DNA of 64,000 bases from the NCBI RefSeq assembly GCF_029784165.1, contig NC_073695.1, positions 226,891,916 to 226,955,915 on the forward strand, read 5' to 3'. The DNA is from Wyeomyia smithii (taxonomy: Eukaryota > Arthropoda > Insecta > Diptera > Culicidae). Position 1 is the stretch's first letter. Every line of letters starts with the position of its first letter. The notes below the pieces were generated by a model, which saw only the letters and a list, made by a program, of their open reading frames with translations, did no database searches and was not told the origin of the DNA. Below, one piece after another: positions 1-11,437 of this stretch. The translations under genes were made by a program, and so were the position numbers.

Positions 1-2037
1 AGGCTTTCATCGTCCACAAAATACTTCCTCAATCAAAAGTCGGTCGTTATCGGAATAAACGCTGCTCGGCCAAGCCCATTTTGGCTACATCTGGCCTGCG
101 TCTACGTTATAGACGTATTTCGATGGATTTTTTTCTGTTTCCTACAATTTTGTGAGTGAAAGAGCAGACAGAGGAAGGCACGCAAGCAATAAGCCATCAA
201 CAGCCCACCAGCAACGTGGGCAACGTTCGGCTCAACCGGCTCAGACAGCGACTTTTAAGGAAAATTTGCCTCCGATCGATATTTCGAATTGCTCTATTAA
301 TATTGCAGCGGCATTCACGGCCGGGACCACCCAGCGAGTTTCAAAGTTAACCCGTATTTAGCCAGGGAGTCGTCGCTCGGCAATGTCTGCGTGCTTGCGA
401 GTTCGGCTGAAAACAGATCAGGTCTCGTGAAGTTCGGCAGAAGAACAGAAGATACGCTGCCTGATTCATTGCGTGCTACCTAATTGCTCCCGAAGTTTTG
501 CACTTTGCACACACAATTTTATCATGGAGCATCCTTATAAAGTTCGCAGTTCGCTTAGAAATAATCTCTTAGTCACTTAATATTTGTTTCATTAGATTTA
601 AAATCTTTCCTTTTCGAGAATTACACGGATGGTGGCTTTTATGTTCACCATGATTGATGAGTCCTCTAACAGATAGATAACTACTGCGCACATAACAAAG
701 TGGACAGGACATATCAATGATTAAAGGCTCCTTGTACGTGCCAACATGTAATCAAAAATAGCGCAATTCGTAGTAGACAAAGGAAAGCATTCCCATCGAA
801 CTATTGGAAATCACAACCTCGAAAAATCGACAACCTCGTAGTTAGTCATGGGAACAACGTTCCGAAAATTGCTTGGAAACGACTTTTTTAACTTCATTCC
901 GGGCCACAATGAGTTTGTGGTTCCTCCTCCCTTGCCTAGGCCAACAAAAGAACTTCACGGTTATTGCCTTTTCGGCAAGATTGTAAAATCCGCTCTAAAT
1001 CAAGACATCCAGTGTGGCTATAATAGCTCGCCGGCCGGACAGGCGGAGAAAAAAAAACTTCCAAAGCGGCACAGGAGACACAATAATGCGAATTTCGAAA
1101 TGATCTCTTCCGGGGGATGAACTTCTACTGATACTCTGCTACTCACTGCCTCTTTCTACGGGAGAAGATCAGTAGAAAAATACCGCCTGTAATTATTACG
1201 TGAAGCATCAAACCTATTGCCTACCGGTCGAACGGCCAACCATGAACAACTGAGATCCGCAGGCGATCGATGGAATGAAGATGTTTGTGTCGGCCGAGGG
1301 AAAAAAGTTACCCCATGTTTTGATAGGTTTACTTTTACCTGTGGTGTCATTTTTTTCTGCAACGCTCGCCATGGGATAGAGATAATTCAATTTCACCTTC
1401 TTTGATGTTGGGCCGCCAGAGTACCTACTGTCAGCCTCGACCAAGCATAGATAAAGAAATTAATTTCCCCTAAATGCGTGCACGGTGTGAGGCTCGCTGG
1501 CATAAGGTAAGGTGGCTGGTCTCGGCTTGATTGGGTTCCAGGCGGGCCACGGTAGATACCTATGATGAAGCTTTTCCATCGTGCCAACCAGTCACACGTG
1601 GAGCCTAACTTTAAATTACAGGAAGTATATCAATTTACCGACCGGAACATAAAACTGTTAACGGTTGCTCCATTCTTGGTTTGCGGTAGCGCTGGAGACC
1701 GAAACTGGGGAATCAATGTTTAGTCGAATTTTAGTTTGGTCTTCATTCAATTATGCTCATGCAAACATCTGGTGCTCTACGCTGGCCATCGACCTTCGAC
1801 AATGTCTTATTTGAGAAAAGTTACATTTAAAGACTGGTGCTGATGAAATGTAAATGGAATAAATATTAATACAAAAATATACTGATTTTTTTTTATAAAA
1901 TGCAAGATCACTGAAACCTACCCTTCGGTTTATTTTATTTTATTCAATTTTCGTCTGACAATTTTCCTTATACTTCTTCAATATAAATCAGCGACAGGTT
2001 GTGTTTGTGAAAGGTCGGTTCTACGACTACACTATCT
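1..2037. other. Intergenic DNA, no gene recognised
   Basis: Only short open frames occur here, the longest about 90 codons (848-1120), with no recognisable domain. Base composition is less AT-rich at 150-480 and 1020-1600 than elsewhere. I see no transposon ends, tRNA or splice-supported exon. It could hold untranslated or regulatory sequence, but nothing in it proves this. Confidence 0.5.
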
Positions 2038-2041
2038 TTAA

Positions 2042-2181
2042 CCCTCTAATGCCCAGATTAATTTTTGGACGGACTTCGAAAAAATCACTATAAAGCTTTA
2101 TAAACATTTTTTAAGTTCTTATTGGAGCTTTTTAGAGGTTCAACTGAAGACCGTCTAAAGGCGGCACTGTGCACTAGAGGG
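2042..2181. mobile_element. Short MITE-like element flanked by TTAA
   Basis: The left end CCCTCTAATGCC and the right end CACTAGAGGG are imperfect inverted repeats. TTAA flanks both sides (2038-2041 and 2182-2185), as expected for a TTAA-targeting DNA element. It is about 140 bp, has no coding capacity, and directly abuts the RTE relic to its right. Confidence 0.5.
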
Positions 2182-2185
2182 TTAA

Positions 2186-3850
2186 TGTTCACTGCCCTCA
2201 CGAAGGGAGACCCGAGGTATAAAAAGAAGCGTTCTACGCACAGCTGGAGAAACTACGATAGCTGCTCGCGTAGAGACATCAAGATCGTCATCGAGGACAT
2301 GAACGCTCAGATCGGTAGGGAACACATATACAAGCCGGTGATCGGCCCGCACAGCCAGCACACCGTGATAAACGACAATGGCCAGCGATGCGTCAACTTC
2401 GCAGCTTCCCGAGGACTGGCAGTCCGAAGTACAAAGTACTAAACCTGGAGATCACCTGACCAACGTACAGCAAACCAAATTGGCTATGTTCTCATCGACG
2501 CGACGGCCGGTTCTTCTCAGACATTACAAACGTATGCATACGCACCAATCGCGGTGCGGATATTGGCTTAGACCACTACCTAGTTGCGGTAACTTTGCGC
2601 TCAAAACTGTCGACCGTATACCACGCGCGACATCACTGAACCCCGCGGCTTAACAACAAGCAGCTCCGGAACCTCCAGGCTGCGGAGAAATACGCGCAAC
2701 AGCTCGAAGCGGGCTTGGCGCATCGCCTCTCGAAGACGGCTGGTGCAACATTCGCACAGCTATCGGGGAGACCGCAACGACGACACTAGGATTGGAAGCA
2801 CCGAGTAGCAGAAACGACTGGTATGACGGGGAATGCGAGGCAGCGGTGAATGAGAAGAACCGGACCTGGGCAGGTCAACGAGAGAGAACAAGGCCGATTA
2901 TTAACGGGCAGGGAACAACATGATCACGATTTTGAGACGAAAAAAGTTCCAGCAAGAAGATCGTGAACATGAGGAGCTGGAGCAATTGTACCGTGCCTGT
3001 GATATGCGGAAGGTGCGGCTATGTGCCACAAGCCGACATGTGCAACGACGCGGACGGGAATCCCCCGATGTTCATGAAGTTTTTTGTGAAATCGGGAAGC
3101 TGAAAAACAAGAAAACCACAGGCAAAGACGGACTGCCGAGCGAGCTCTTTAAACATGGGAGAGAGGCGCTTGCAAGAGCGCTGCAATGGTTATTTTTCAG
3201 GATTTGGGAGGAGGAAAAACTGCCAGATGAGTGGATGGAGGGATTCGTCTGCCCAACTACAAAAAGGGCGATAGCTGGAGTGCCGCAACTACTGCGATAA
3301 CTCGCAAATCAATGTCGCCTACAAAATACTCTCACTGATCCTGCTCCGTCGTTTATCACCTCTAACCAAGAGGTTCGTGGGCCAGTACCAAGCGGGTTTC
3401 ATGGGAGCCCGAGCCACCACGGATCAGATCTCGATCCGACAGATCTTACAAAAATGTCGAAAGTACAATGTGCCCACGCATCACATCTTCATCGACTTCA
3501 CGACGGCCTATGATACAGTCGATCGAGAACAGCTATGGCAGATCATGCACGACAACGGATTTCCGGATAAACTGACTGATCAAGGCTAACATTGCGCAAG
3601 TGATGTGCTACGTGCGTGTTACGGGGATACTCTCGAGCCCCTTTGAATCGCGCAGCGGGTTAAGACAAGGTGGACTTTCCTGTTTGCTGTTTAACATCGC
3701 CCTTGAGGGTGTGATTCGAAGGGCGGGCGTCGACACGAGGGGCACGATATTCACAAGGTCTGTTCAGTTTCTGGGCTTCGCGGATGACTTTGACATCATA
3801 ACACGCAACTCTGACTGAAAGCCGAAGCCAGACGAATCTGACTGCGAATA
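2186..3850 (+). pseudogene. RTE-clade-like LINE relic (endonuclease and reverse transcriptase)
   Basis: A broken LINE ORF2 can be followed through several frames. The endonuclease part (about 2270-2440) shows DIKIVIEDMNAQIGRE and NDNGQRCVNFAASRG. A connecting region follows. The reverse transcriptase part (about 3080-3830) shows GKDGLPSELF, the palm strand HHIFIDFTTAYDTVDREQLW, GLRQGGLSCLLFNIALEG and the catalytic box FADDFDII. The frame breaks near 2440, 3300, 3589 and 3820, and the coding trace stops around 3850 in an A-rich tract, so the C-terminal part is missing. The wording of the motifs matches the RTE/JAM-type elements of mosquitoes and the better-preserved copy at 25370-27273. Clade assignment is from memory of motif style, not from a tree. 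Confidence 0.75.
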
Positions 3851-4091
3851 AAAAAAAAAGTTCACTTTTAACAAAAAAATTCGTGACACTTAAAAAAAAA
3901 TTGGAATTTAGACAAAACCAACACAATCCTTCTATAACCTTTCTTTAACTTTTATTTTTGTATGCCATGTTCCTTAATTGGAATTCTAAAAACTGGAAAG
4001 GCGCCATGACAGTTCTTCGTGTAGACTCGCGCCTTTTGTTTCAAATGTACCTATCCAAAATGGTGACTGATGGATTTTTCTTCATCTATGG

Positions 4092-4397
4092 CAGCGGTTC
4101 TCAACCTGGGGTACGCGTACCCCTGAGGGTACTCGAAAGCTTTCAGGGGGTACGCGAAGTAAAAATCAGTAATGGCGGACAAAGCGATTTTTCTTTATAA
4201 TACTTAATTTGTTGTTGAATCTTGCTCTTAAAACATGACTGTAGCAATCAAATAAACACCTTAACTGGACCACCACAACATTTATCTTTACCACTCCCAC
4301 TCTGCGAGAACATTTCAAACAATCGATACAATCGGTACAATCGATATGAAAAATATTGCCAAGGGCCACGCGGAGAAAAAAAGGTTGAGAAGCGCTG
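4092..4397. mobile_element. hAT-type MITE with 8-bp target duplication
   Basis: The ends are CAGCGGTTCTCAACCT and its near-perfect complement AGGTTGAGAAGCGCTG. The 8-bp duplication ATCTATGG is perfect (4084-4091 and 4398-4405). Terminal CAG...CTG plus an 8-bp duplication is the hAT superfamily signature, and the TIR resembles Charlie-type hAT ends. It is 306 bp with no transposase, so it is non-autonomous. Confidence 0.85.
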
Positions 4398-4597
4398 ATC
4401 TATGGTGACTGATGGATAAAAATTTATATATCGGAAAAACAGCTTGTTTGATTGTAATCGTGTCTTCAGCAAAGTTTTAGGTAATAAAATTGCGGTTCTA
4501 GAAAACATATATATAGGAACACGGGGCGTAATGAGCAGCCCTCGTTTCTGCGAAACTATGCATTTTATAAAACAATATGGTAATTACTGCACCATCT

Positions 4598-5232
<635 letters not shown>

Positions 5233-5600
5233 ACTGCATCCATCTATTTTTGTAAAACAAAAGGGACTTGTCTTTTTAAAATATGGAAATATATATTTAA
5301 AGTCAACTTGATTCTGGAATGTTTGAAAAAAATATTATTATTGCGCACTACAAAATAAGCTTTTACGGTCGTTTTAATGGCTTAATCAAGTATGTAGACA
5401 CGTCAATATGACGTATGAGTCGTACCTCAAATTCCACCATCATTAAAGTTTTGGTTTTAAGCTACAAATAGTGTAAAAAATCTCATTCCAACTCAAACTT
5501 TTTCGATAAGGGCGAAATGGCCACCTTCAGGTGGGAAACTTACCTTAAAATAATCTCAGTAGACTTGTCGGTTTGACATAGTCAGTGTTTGTTTACAGTG

Positions 5601-5780
5601 ATGGTGCGAACATATATTAAAAAATCTTCAAGACCTAATTGGTCAAAAAAGGGATAGCAGGCAGAATTAACCACCATAGGGCGCGACGGGACATTCACGA
5701 AACAAGCCGCCAAGTACAACGGCATCCTGCAACAAACGTTGGTCCATTTGATGTACTTCTACACACCTTCAAAGAATGTT
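5601..5780 (+). pseudogene. Possible pogo/jerky-type transposase N-terminus relic
   Basis: ATG at 5601 begins MVRTYIKKSSRPNWSKKGI, which resembles the opening of psq-type helix-turn-helix domains in pogo/Tigger-like transposases (basic start, then a W-containing helix). Similarity is lost after about 25 residues and the frame closes soon after. The call rests on this one short stretch. Confidence 0.35.
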
Positions 5781-5950
5781 CTATAAGGGTGCTCATTATA
5801 CCCCGTGGGTGCTCATTATGCCCAGTGTAGGGTGGTTTACCGGTAAAACAAAAACCGGTAAAACCGATATTTTTTCCAATACCGAAATACCGGTATTGGA
5901 GAGGCGAAAAAACCGGTGTTTCCGGTATTTTTCTTAAAATTCAAAAAATA
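5771..5950. repeat. Degenerate repetitive DNA with ACCGGT-rich inverted motifs
   Basis: GGGTGCTCATTATACCC and GGGTGCTCATTATGCCC stand in tandem, followed by multiple interleaved ACCGGTAA/TTACCGGT motifs typical of the internal part of a hAT-type MITE. A fragment GGTGCTCATTATG recurs near 11514. I could not define both ends. Confidence 0.4.
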
Positions 5951-6243
5951 ATTGTCACAATATTCATTAATCATTGTAAGGTTAATGAATGCTTCCCTCT
6001 TAGGTAGACGTTGCAAAACACATGACGGTGTATATAATAAAAATATTTAGACAGAAGCAATCTTGAATATTAATTTACTCTAACCTATTTATCAATTTTT
6101 GTTTCCTTCTTGTTTGATCTGCTTGGATTTAGATGATGTATTCGTGTGTATCGATAATATGCCAAAAAACTTAATATCAATAAAGCAAGACATTTATTCT
6201 TTAAGTAGAACAGCAAATCCCTTTACACACTCATACTTACAGA

Positions 6244-6904
6244 GTACTCAGAAGTCTTGAAGAAGATGAGGGGGGAAACCCAGCTCAAGGATCTGGGGGC
6301 GGATGTGCGGAGTATCCGCCGATCTCGCACTGGCGAGATGATACTTGAGCTCCGGAAGGACGCCAAGAACAAGGGGGCTACCTACAAAACGGTAGCTGAA
6401 AAGGTCCTAGGGAAGGAGGTGCAAGTGCGGGCACTCACCTCAGAAGTGACTCTCCAGCTTAAAAACCTGGACGAAATCACTGAGGGGTGCGACATTGCAC
6501 AAGCCCTAAAAGCGAAGTGCGGGGTGGAGGTGGCTAAGGAGTCAATCCGCCTCCGCAAAGGTCCGGCGGGGACCCAGATAGCTACCTTCCGACTACCGTC
6601 GGCGGACGCTAACCTGGCCCTGAAAGAGGGCAAGTTGAAGGTCGGCTGGTCTGTATGTCCTCTGGGCATACTACAGCAACCAGACATTTGCTTCCGGTGC
6701 TTTGAGGGCGGACATAAGTCCTGGACCTGCAAGGGGCCCGATAGGAGCCAGCTGTGCAGGCGTTGTGGAGATGCAGGCCATAAAGCAAAGGACTGTGTGG
6801 AGTCTCCCAAGTGCATGGTATGTTCCGGGAAACGGGACGCCAAACACTTTATGGGAGGCCCCAGGTGCCCAGCCGGTAAGCCGGCTGCGAAACCACGGGC
6901 GTAA
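6244..6904 (+). pseudogene. R1-type ORF1 (gag-like), N-terminally truncated
   Basis: The frame is open from the truncation point; the first ATG is at 6266. About 215 residues remain. Three zinc knuckles close the protein: CFRCFEGGHKSWTC, CRRCGDAGHKAKDC and CMVCSGKRDAKHFMGGPRC. In this family ORF1 binds the element RNA and forms the RNP needed for reverse transcription. The N-terminal half is gone because of 5' truncation, so it is not functional. Confidence 0.85.
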
Positions 6905-9870
6905 GGGTGACGCAACTGAACCTGAACCATTGCTTCGCGGCTCAACAGCTGCTACACCAAGCAGCCACTGAGTCGTTGTCGGACATCGCCGTCATATCGG
7001 ATCCCTACCGCATCCCTCCCGGAAACGGTAATTGGGTTGCGAATAAGTCCAGTTTGGCGGCCATATGTACGACGAGCAAGTTCCCGGTTCAGGAGGTTGT
7101 CTCAACCTCAGAAGAAGGGTACGTAGTTGCTAAGGTAAACGGAGTGTTCTACTGCAGTTGCTATGCTCCGCCACGTTGGTCTACCGAAAGGTTCACCCAG
7201 ATGGTCGACCTCCTATCCATGGAGCTAACGGGCCTAACGCCGTTGGTGGTGGCGGGCGACTCCAACGCTTGGGCTGTTGAGTGGGGAAGTCGCTTCACGA
7301 ACCAGAGGGGCCAGATCCTGTTGGGGGCTTTTGCAAAGCTCAACCTAGATCTGGCCAACGTTGGGAACAAAAGTACATTTAGCAGAAATGGTGCGGAGTC
7401 GATCATCGACGTGACGTTCCCCAGCCCAGGAGAAGAGCTGGAGGGTAGACGATGGCTACACTAATAGCGACCACCAGGCGGTCTGTTATAGTGTAGACAA
7501 CAACGAGAGGCGGCAAGCGACGGGTAGAGCCAACACTCCGACCGTTCGCGGGTGGAAGACATCGCACTTTGATGCCGAGGTATTCGAAGAGGCAATGAGA
7601 AGGGAGCGCGAGGGGGGCAGTTGGCTCCGCCCGACAGCTGACCAACTAGTTGCTATGCTATCGCGGGCGTGCGACGCCACCATGCCTAGGACTCGCCAAC
7701 CTAGGAATGGAAAGCCACCGGTTTACTGGTGGACGGACGCGATAGCCGACCTTCGCAGTGCGTGCCTCCGTGCAAGACGGAGGATGCAGCGTGCGCGAAA
7801 CGAAGAAGAGAGGACAGAGCGCCGCGCAGCATTCAGTTCGGCAAGATCGATGCTAAAGAGTGCGATAAAGGCCAGCAAGAGGGCCTGCTTCGATAGGCTA
7901 TGTGCGAGTGCCAATACAAATCCGTGGGGTGACGCCTACAGGATCGTAATGGCCAAGACTAAAGGCGCGCTGGCGCCTGCAGAGCGATCACCAGCGATGC
8001 TGGAGCGTATCATCGAGGGACTCTTTCCACGCCACGAGCCAAGTCCTTGGCCTCCGGCAGTCGAGTCTCACGTCCGACGTTCCAGTATCTCAGACATAGA
8101 CCAGAGATGGTCGGCCAACCTGCCGAGCATCCAATCCGTGAGCGACGACAGCCGTGTCGAGGCAGGGGAGGAGGCAAGGGTTACGAATGAGGAACTCATC
8201 GTGATCGCCAACTCCCTAAAGGTGAGCAAGGCACCGGGACCGGATGGTATCCCTAACCTGGCGATCAGGCTGGCGATAAAAACGGCCCCCGGGCTGTTCA
8301 GGGCAGTCATGCAGAGGTGCCTGGATGACTGTCTCTTTCCGGACAGGTGGAAGCGGCAGAGACTGGTCTTATTGCCGAAGGCAGACTGGTGAGGTACACG
8401 GAGGGTGTACACGGTCTGGCAAGTAACCAGTTCGGCTTCCGGAAGGGCAGGTCCACGCTGGACGCAATCTCTTCCGTCATCAAGACGGCGGAGGTAGCAG
8501 TCCAGCGCAAGAGAAGGGGAATACGCTACTGCGCAATCGTCACGCTCGACGTGAAGAATGCGTTCAATAGTGCCAGTTGGGACTCCATAGCGCTCGCGCT
8601 CAGGAGCATCCATGTACCGGTGTCGCTGTACAAGATTCTGGAAAATTATTTCCAGAATCGAGTACTTGTTTACGACACGGAGGAGGGTCAGAAGTGCGTC
8701 CCAATTACCGCAGGAGTTCCGCAAGGTTCTATCCTGGGCCCGGTGTTGTGGAATGTCATGTATGACGGAGTGTTGAAACTCAAGTTCCCTGTAGGGGTTG
8801 TGATCGTCGGCTTTGCAGACGACATAACGCTGGAGGTTTACGGCGAGTCTATCGAGGAGGTCGAGTTGACGGCCGCGCACTGTATACGCAAGGTCGAGGA
8901 CTGGATGCGCTCCAGGAATCTGGAGCTCGCGCATCATAAGACGGAGGTCACGGTTGTGAACAACCGTAAATCGGAGCAACAGGCGGTGGTCAGAGTCGGA
9001 GACTGCACCATCACCTCGAAGCGATCCCTGAAGCTCTTGGGGGTTATGGTGGACGACAAGCTCACGTTCGGGAGTCACGTCGACTATGCCTGTAAGAGGG
9101 CCTCATCGGCTATTGCAGCACTATCTCGTATGATGTCCAATAGCTCAGCGGTTTATGGCAGCAAGCGAAGACTTCTTGCCAGCGTGGTTTCGTCCATACT
9201 TAGGTATGGTGGGCCAGTGTGGTCCAGAGCGCTAGGTACTAACAGTTACCGTGGTAAACTGGAAAGTACCTACAGGCTCATGTGCCTGAGAGTTGCGAGT
9301 GCGTATCGTACGGTGTCATACGATGCAATCTGTGTCTTGTCCGGCATGATGCCTATCAGCATCGCCATCAAGGAGGACAGAGAGTGTTTCGACCAACGTG
9401 ACACAAGGGGCATACGAGGTACCAGAAGGTCATTCTCGATGCTCCGCTGGCAGCGGGAATGGTCCAACTCCACAAAGGGCAGATGGACGCACCGACTCAT
9501 ACCGGAGATATCCGGCTGGGTCGGGAGACGACATGGTGAAGTGAACTTCCACCTGACACAAATCCTGTCAGGCCATGGTTGTTTCAGGCAATATCTGCAC
9601 AGGTTCGGACACGCGGTGTCCCCCATGTGTCCCGAGTGCGTGGAGGAGGAGGAGACTGCTGAGCATGTCTTCTTCGTATGCCCCCGTTTCGCAAGAGCGA
9701 GGAGCAACATGATGGCTGTGAGCGGGCCTGGCACTACTCCGGACAATCTAGTCCGGAGGATGTGCGACGACCCGGACATCTGGAACGCGGTCTGTGCGGC
9801 CGCCTCTCAGATTGTTCTGGAGCTGCAACGTGTGTGGCGGGTCAACCACCAACACGCCAGTGGTAGCTAA
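6901..9870 (+). pseudogene. R1-type ORF2: endonuclease and reverse transcriptase, broken
   Basis: The AP-like endonuclease occupies about 6907-7440 (LNLNHCFAAQQLL, VVAGDSNAWAVEWGS, IIDVTFPS). A +1-type frameshift near 7440 moves the frame to 7445-8392, which still reads YTNSDHQAVCYS and the linker. RT continues at 8400-9100 with FGFRKGRSTLDAI, GVPQGSILGPVLWN and the catalytic box GFADDITL. Between LVLLPK (8370) and GVHGLASNQFGF (8405) the usual block containing SYRPI is absent, so an internal deletion of roughly 150 bp is inferred. The C-terminus has CPECVEEEETAEHVFFVC, the Cys/His motif typical of R1 ORF2. The N-terminal boundary overlaps ORF1, and no ATG could be assigned. Confidence 0.85.
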
Positions 9871-10126
9871 TTACCAGTCTCCAGGTAGTTAGCTAGGAGG
9901 TTATAAGAGTAAAGAGGGTGCATCACGCACAAAAGCCACTCCCCGACGTAATACTTAACCGTCGTTCCGGGAAGACCAGGGCTGGAGACTGGAGGGGTTT
10001 TAGTGGGTCGGGACAGGGATCAGTAGGTGTCTGGGCGAGTGTAACTACCCCAGCATCTCTCCCCTAGTCTCATCCCCACACCCTGAGTTCTCTTCTCAGG
10101 TGTCTGTTTGCAGATTTCCCCGCCAC

Positions 10127-10162
<36 letters not shown>

Positions 10163-10169
10163 TTACAGA

Positions 10170-10848
10170 TGCAACCCGTGGATTTTGAACTTGCCAGTTC
10201 AAACCAACCAATTCAAAGGTAAAACTAAAAAAATAATGTATAAATATACATTTGGATTAGGAATGTATTTTTTGTTTGGCGTCTCCTTATGCATTGCACA
10301 GGTTGCACCTAGTTTACAGGATGGAATAGTCAATCAGTAAAGAATTTCGTCCTAAAAATTACTGCTCCTTATTCTTGAGAAAGTGAAATTAAAATAACTG
10401 TAGCATGGTCAAAGCTTCGTCGCTTTCTCAGGTTTTACTAAATTTGGAAGAACTGTTGAAAGAGCATCAAACAGAATAGAGAAGTATTTACCTTCGATTT
10501 CTTCGGATTCGTAGAATGTAAATTCTTGATTGATCGTCATTTCATTTTCTTCTTCATTCATTTCCTCTTTTCAACAGTTTCAATAATTGTTCCTCTAAGA
10601 ATTTTCAATTTATTCATTAATTTAAAATTAGGCTTCGCGATGTAAAAGAAATTTGAAACAAAAATCTGCATGTTTTTTTTATTAATAGGTATGAGTTTCG
10701 AAATTATGTTCCTCGTAATCATATTAGCGTTGTACCGAATAATAGGGCTGGGAAAAAGTTTTTTTATGGAAAGTACCGAATTTTCAGTTTACAGAATAAT
10801 GGTTTTGACTTGAGCTTGTCTAGGGTAAGTCACATTAAGTCAAGAACA
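10170..10848. other. Intergenic, nothing recognised
   Basis: AT-rich sequence without long open frames, recognisable repeats or RNA genes. Confidence 0.5.
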
Positions 10849-10989
10849 ATTTGGTTTTATATTTTTCTCATCTTTTCATCATGTTTCGTTGAATATTCGG
10901 CCGTCTGTTCAGCCGAATATTCGGCCGAACGGACGGCTGAATATTCAACAGAACATGATGATTAAATGAGAAAAACTAAAAACCAAATT
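10849..10989. repeat. Near-perfect 140-bp palindrome
   Basis: The left arm begins AATTTGGTTTTATATTTTTC and the right arm ends AAAACTAAAAACCAAATT. The arms meet in a GAATATTCGGCCG-rich centre that is itself self-complementary. This looks like a small foldback MITE. No clear target duplication was found. Confidence 0.75.
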
Positions 10990-11125
10990 ACTCATGAATT
11001 AATAATTTCAAATTTACCACTCATTGTGCCCCGAACACCGACTGATTGCTAGTTTATAATGCATGAATCTAATTTGTGTTTTTCACAATTATAAGATAAA
11101 CTTTCAAATTGGCGAATAGTGTACC

Positions 11126-11429
11126 AAAGACTAACAGACATAACACTTCGAAAGAATTTTAAGTAAAATCATTGTTCGGATAATACCAGTACTTTACGTT
11201 AGTAACACTAGCACCACCTACTGCCGTGTTCGCACTGCGTCTTATTTTCCGACACCAGCGCTAGCGTACGTGCATGTGTCAAATTGGGAACCACAAAATA
11301 TGTATGAGATTGCATGACAGCATCCCAGACGGTGTTATCGCGCGATGACTTTAATTCGATTGGAAATTTGAAATGATCGTTTTTTGTGGCGATGGAGCTA
11401 GGCTCCAGTGTTACGTCTGTTAGTTTGTG
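11126..11429. mobile_element. MITE with TIR AAGACTAACAGACRTAACAC
   Basis: The left terminus AGACTAACAGACATAACAC and the right terminus GTGTTACGTCTGTTAGT are inverted repeats. AGTGTACC (11118-11125 and 11430-11437) flanks both sides as an 8-bp duplication (7 bp if the first C belongs to the element), pointing to a hAT-like element. A rearranged relative sits at about 38705-38990. Confidence 0.8.
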
Positions 11430-11437
11430 AGTGTACC

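Larger units (their letters stand above)
6244..10158 (+). mobile_element. R1-clade LINE, 5'-truncated, poly(A)-tailed
   Basis: The element spans an N-terminally truncated ORF1 and a damaged ORF2 and ends in a run of A (about 10131-10159). Perfect 11-bp flanks ATACTTACAGA (6233-6243 and 10159-10169) are the target duplication, which fixes both ends and shows that truncation happened during insertion. The R1 clade is inferred from three CCHC knuckles in ORF1, the overlapping ORF2, the endonuclease wording and the C-terminal Cys/His motif. The target here is not 28S rDNA. Confidence 0.88.

Noticed and set aside
8068..9078. A 336-codon minus-strand frame
   Set aside because: It is the antisense of the R1 reverse transcriptase and has no independent motif.
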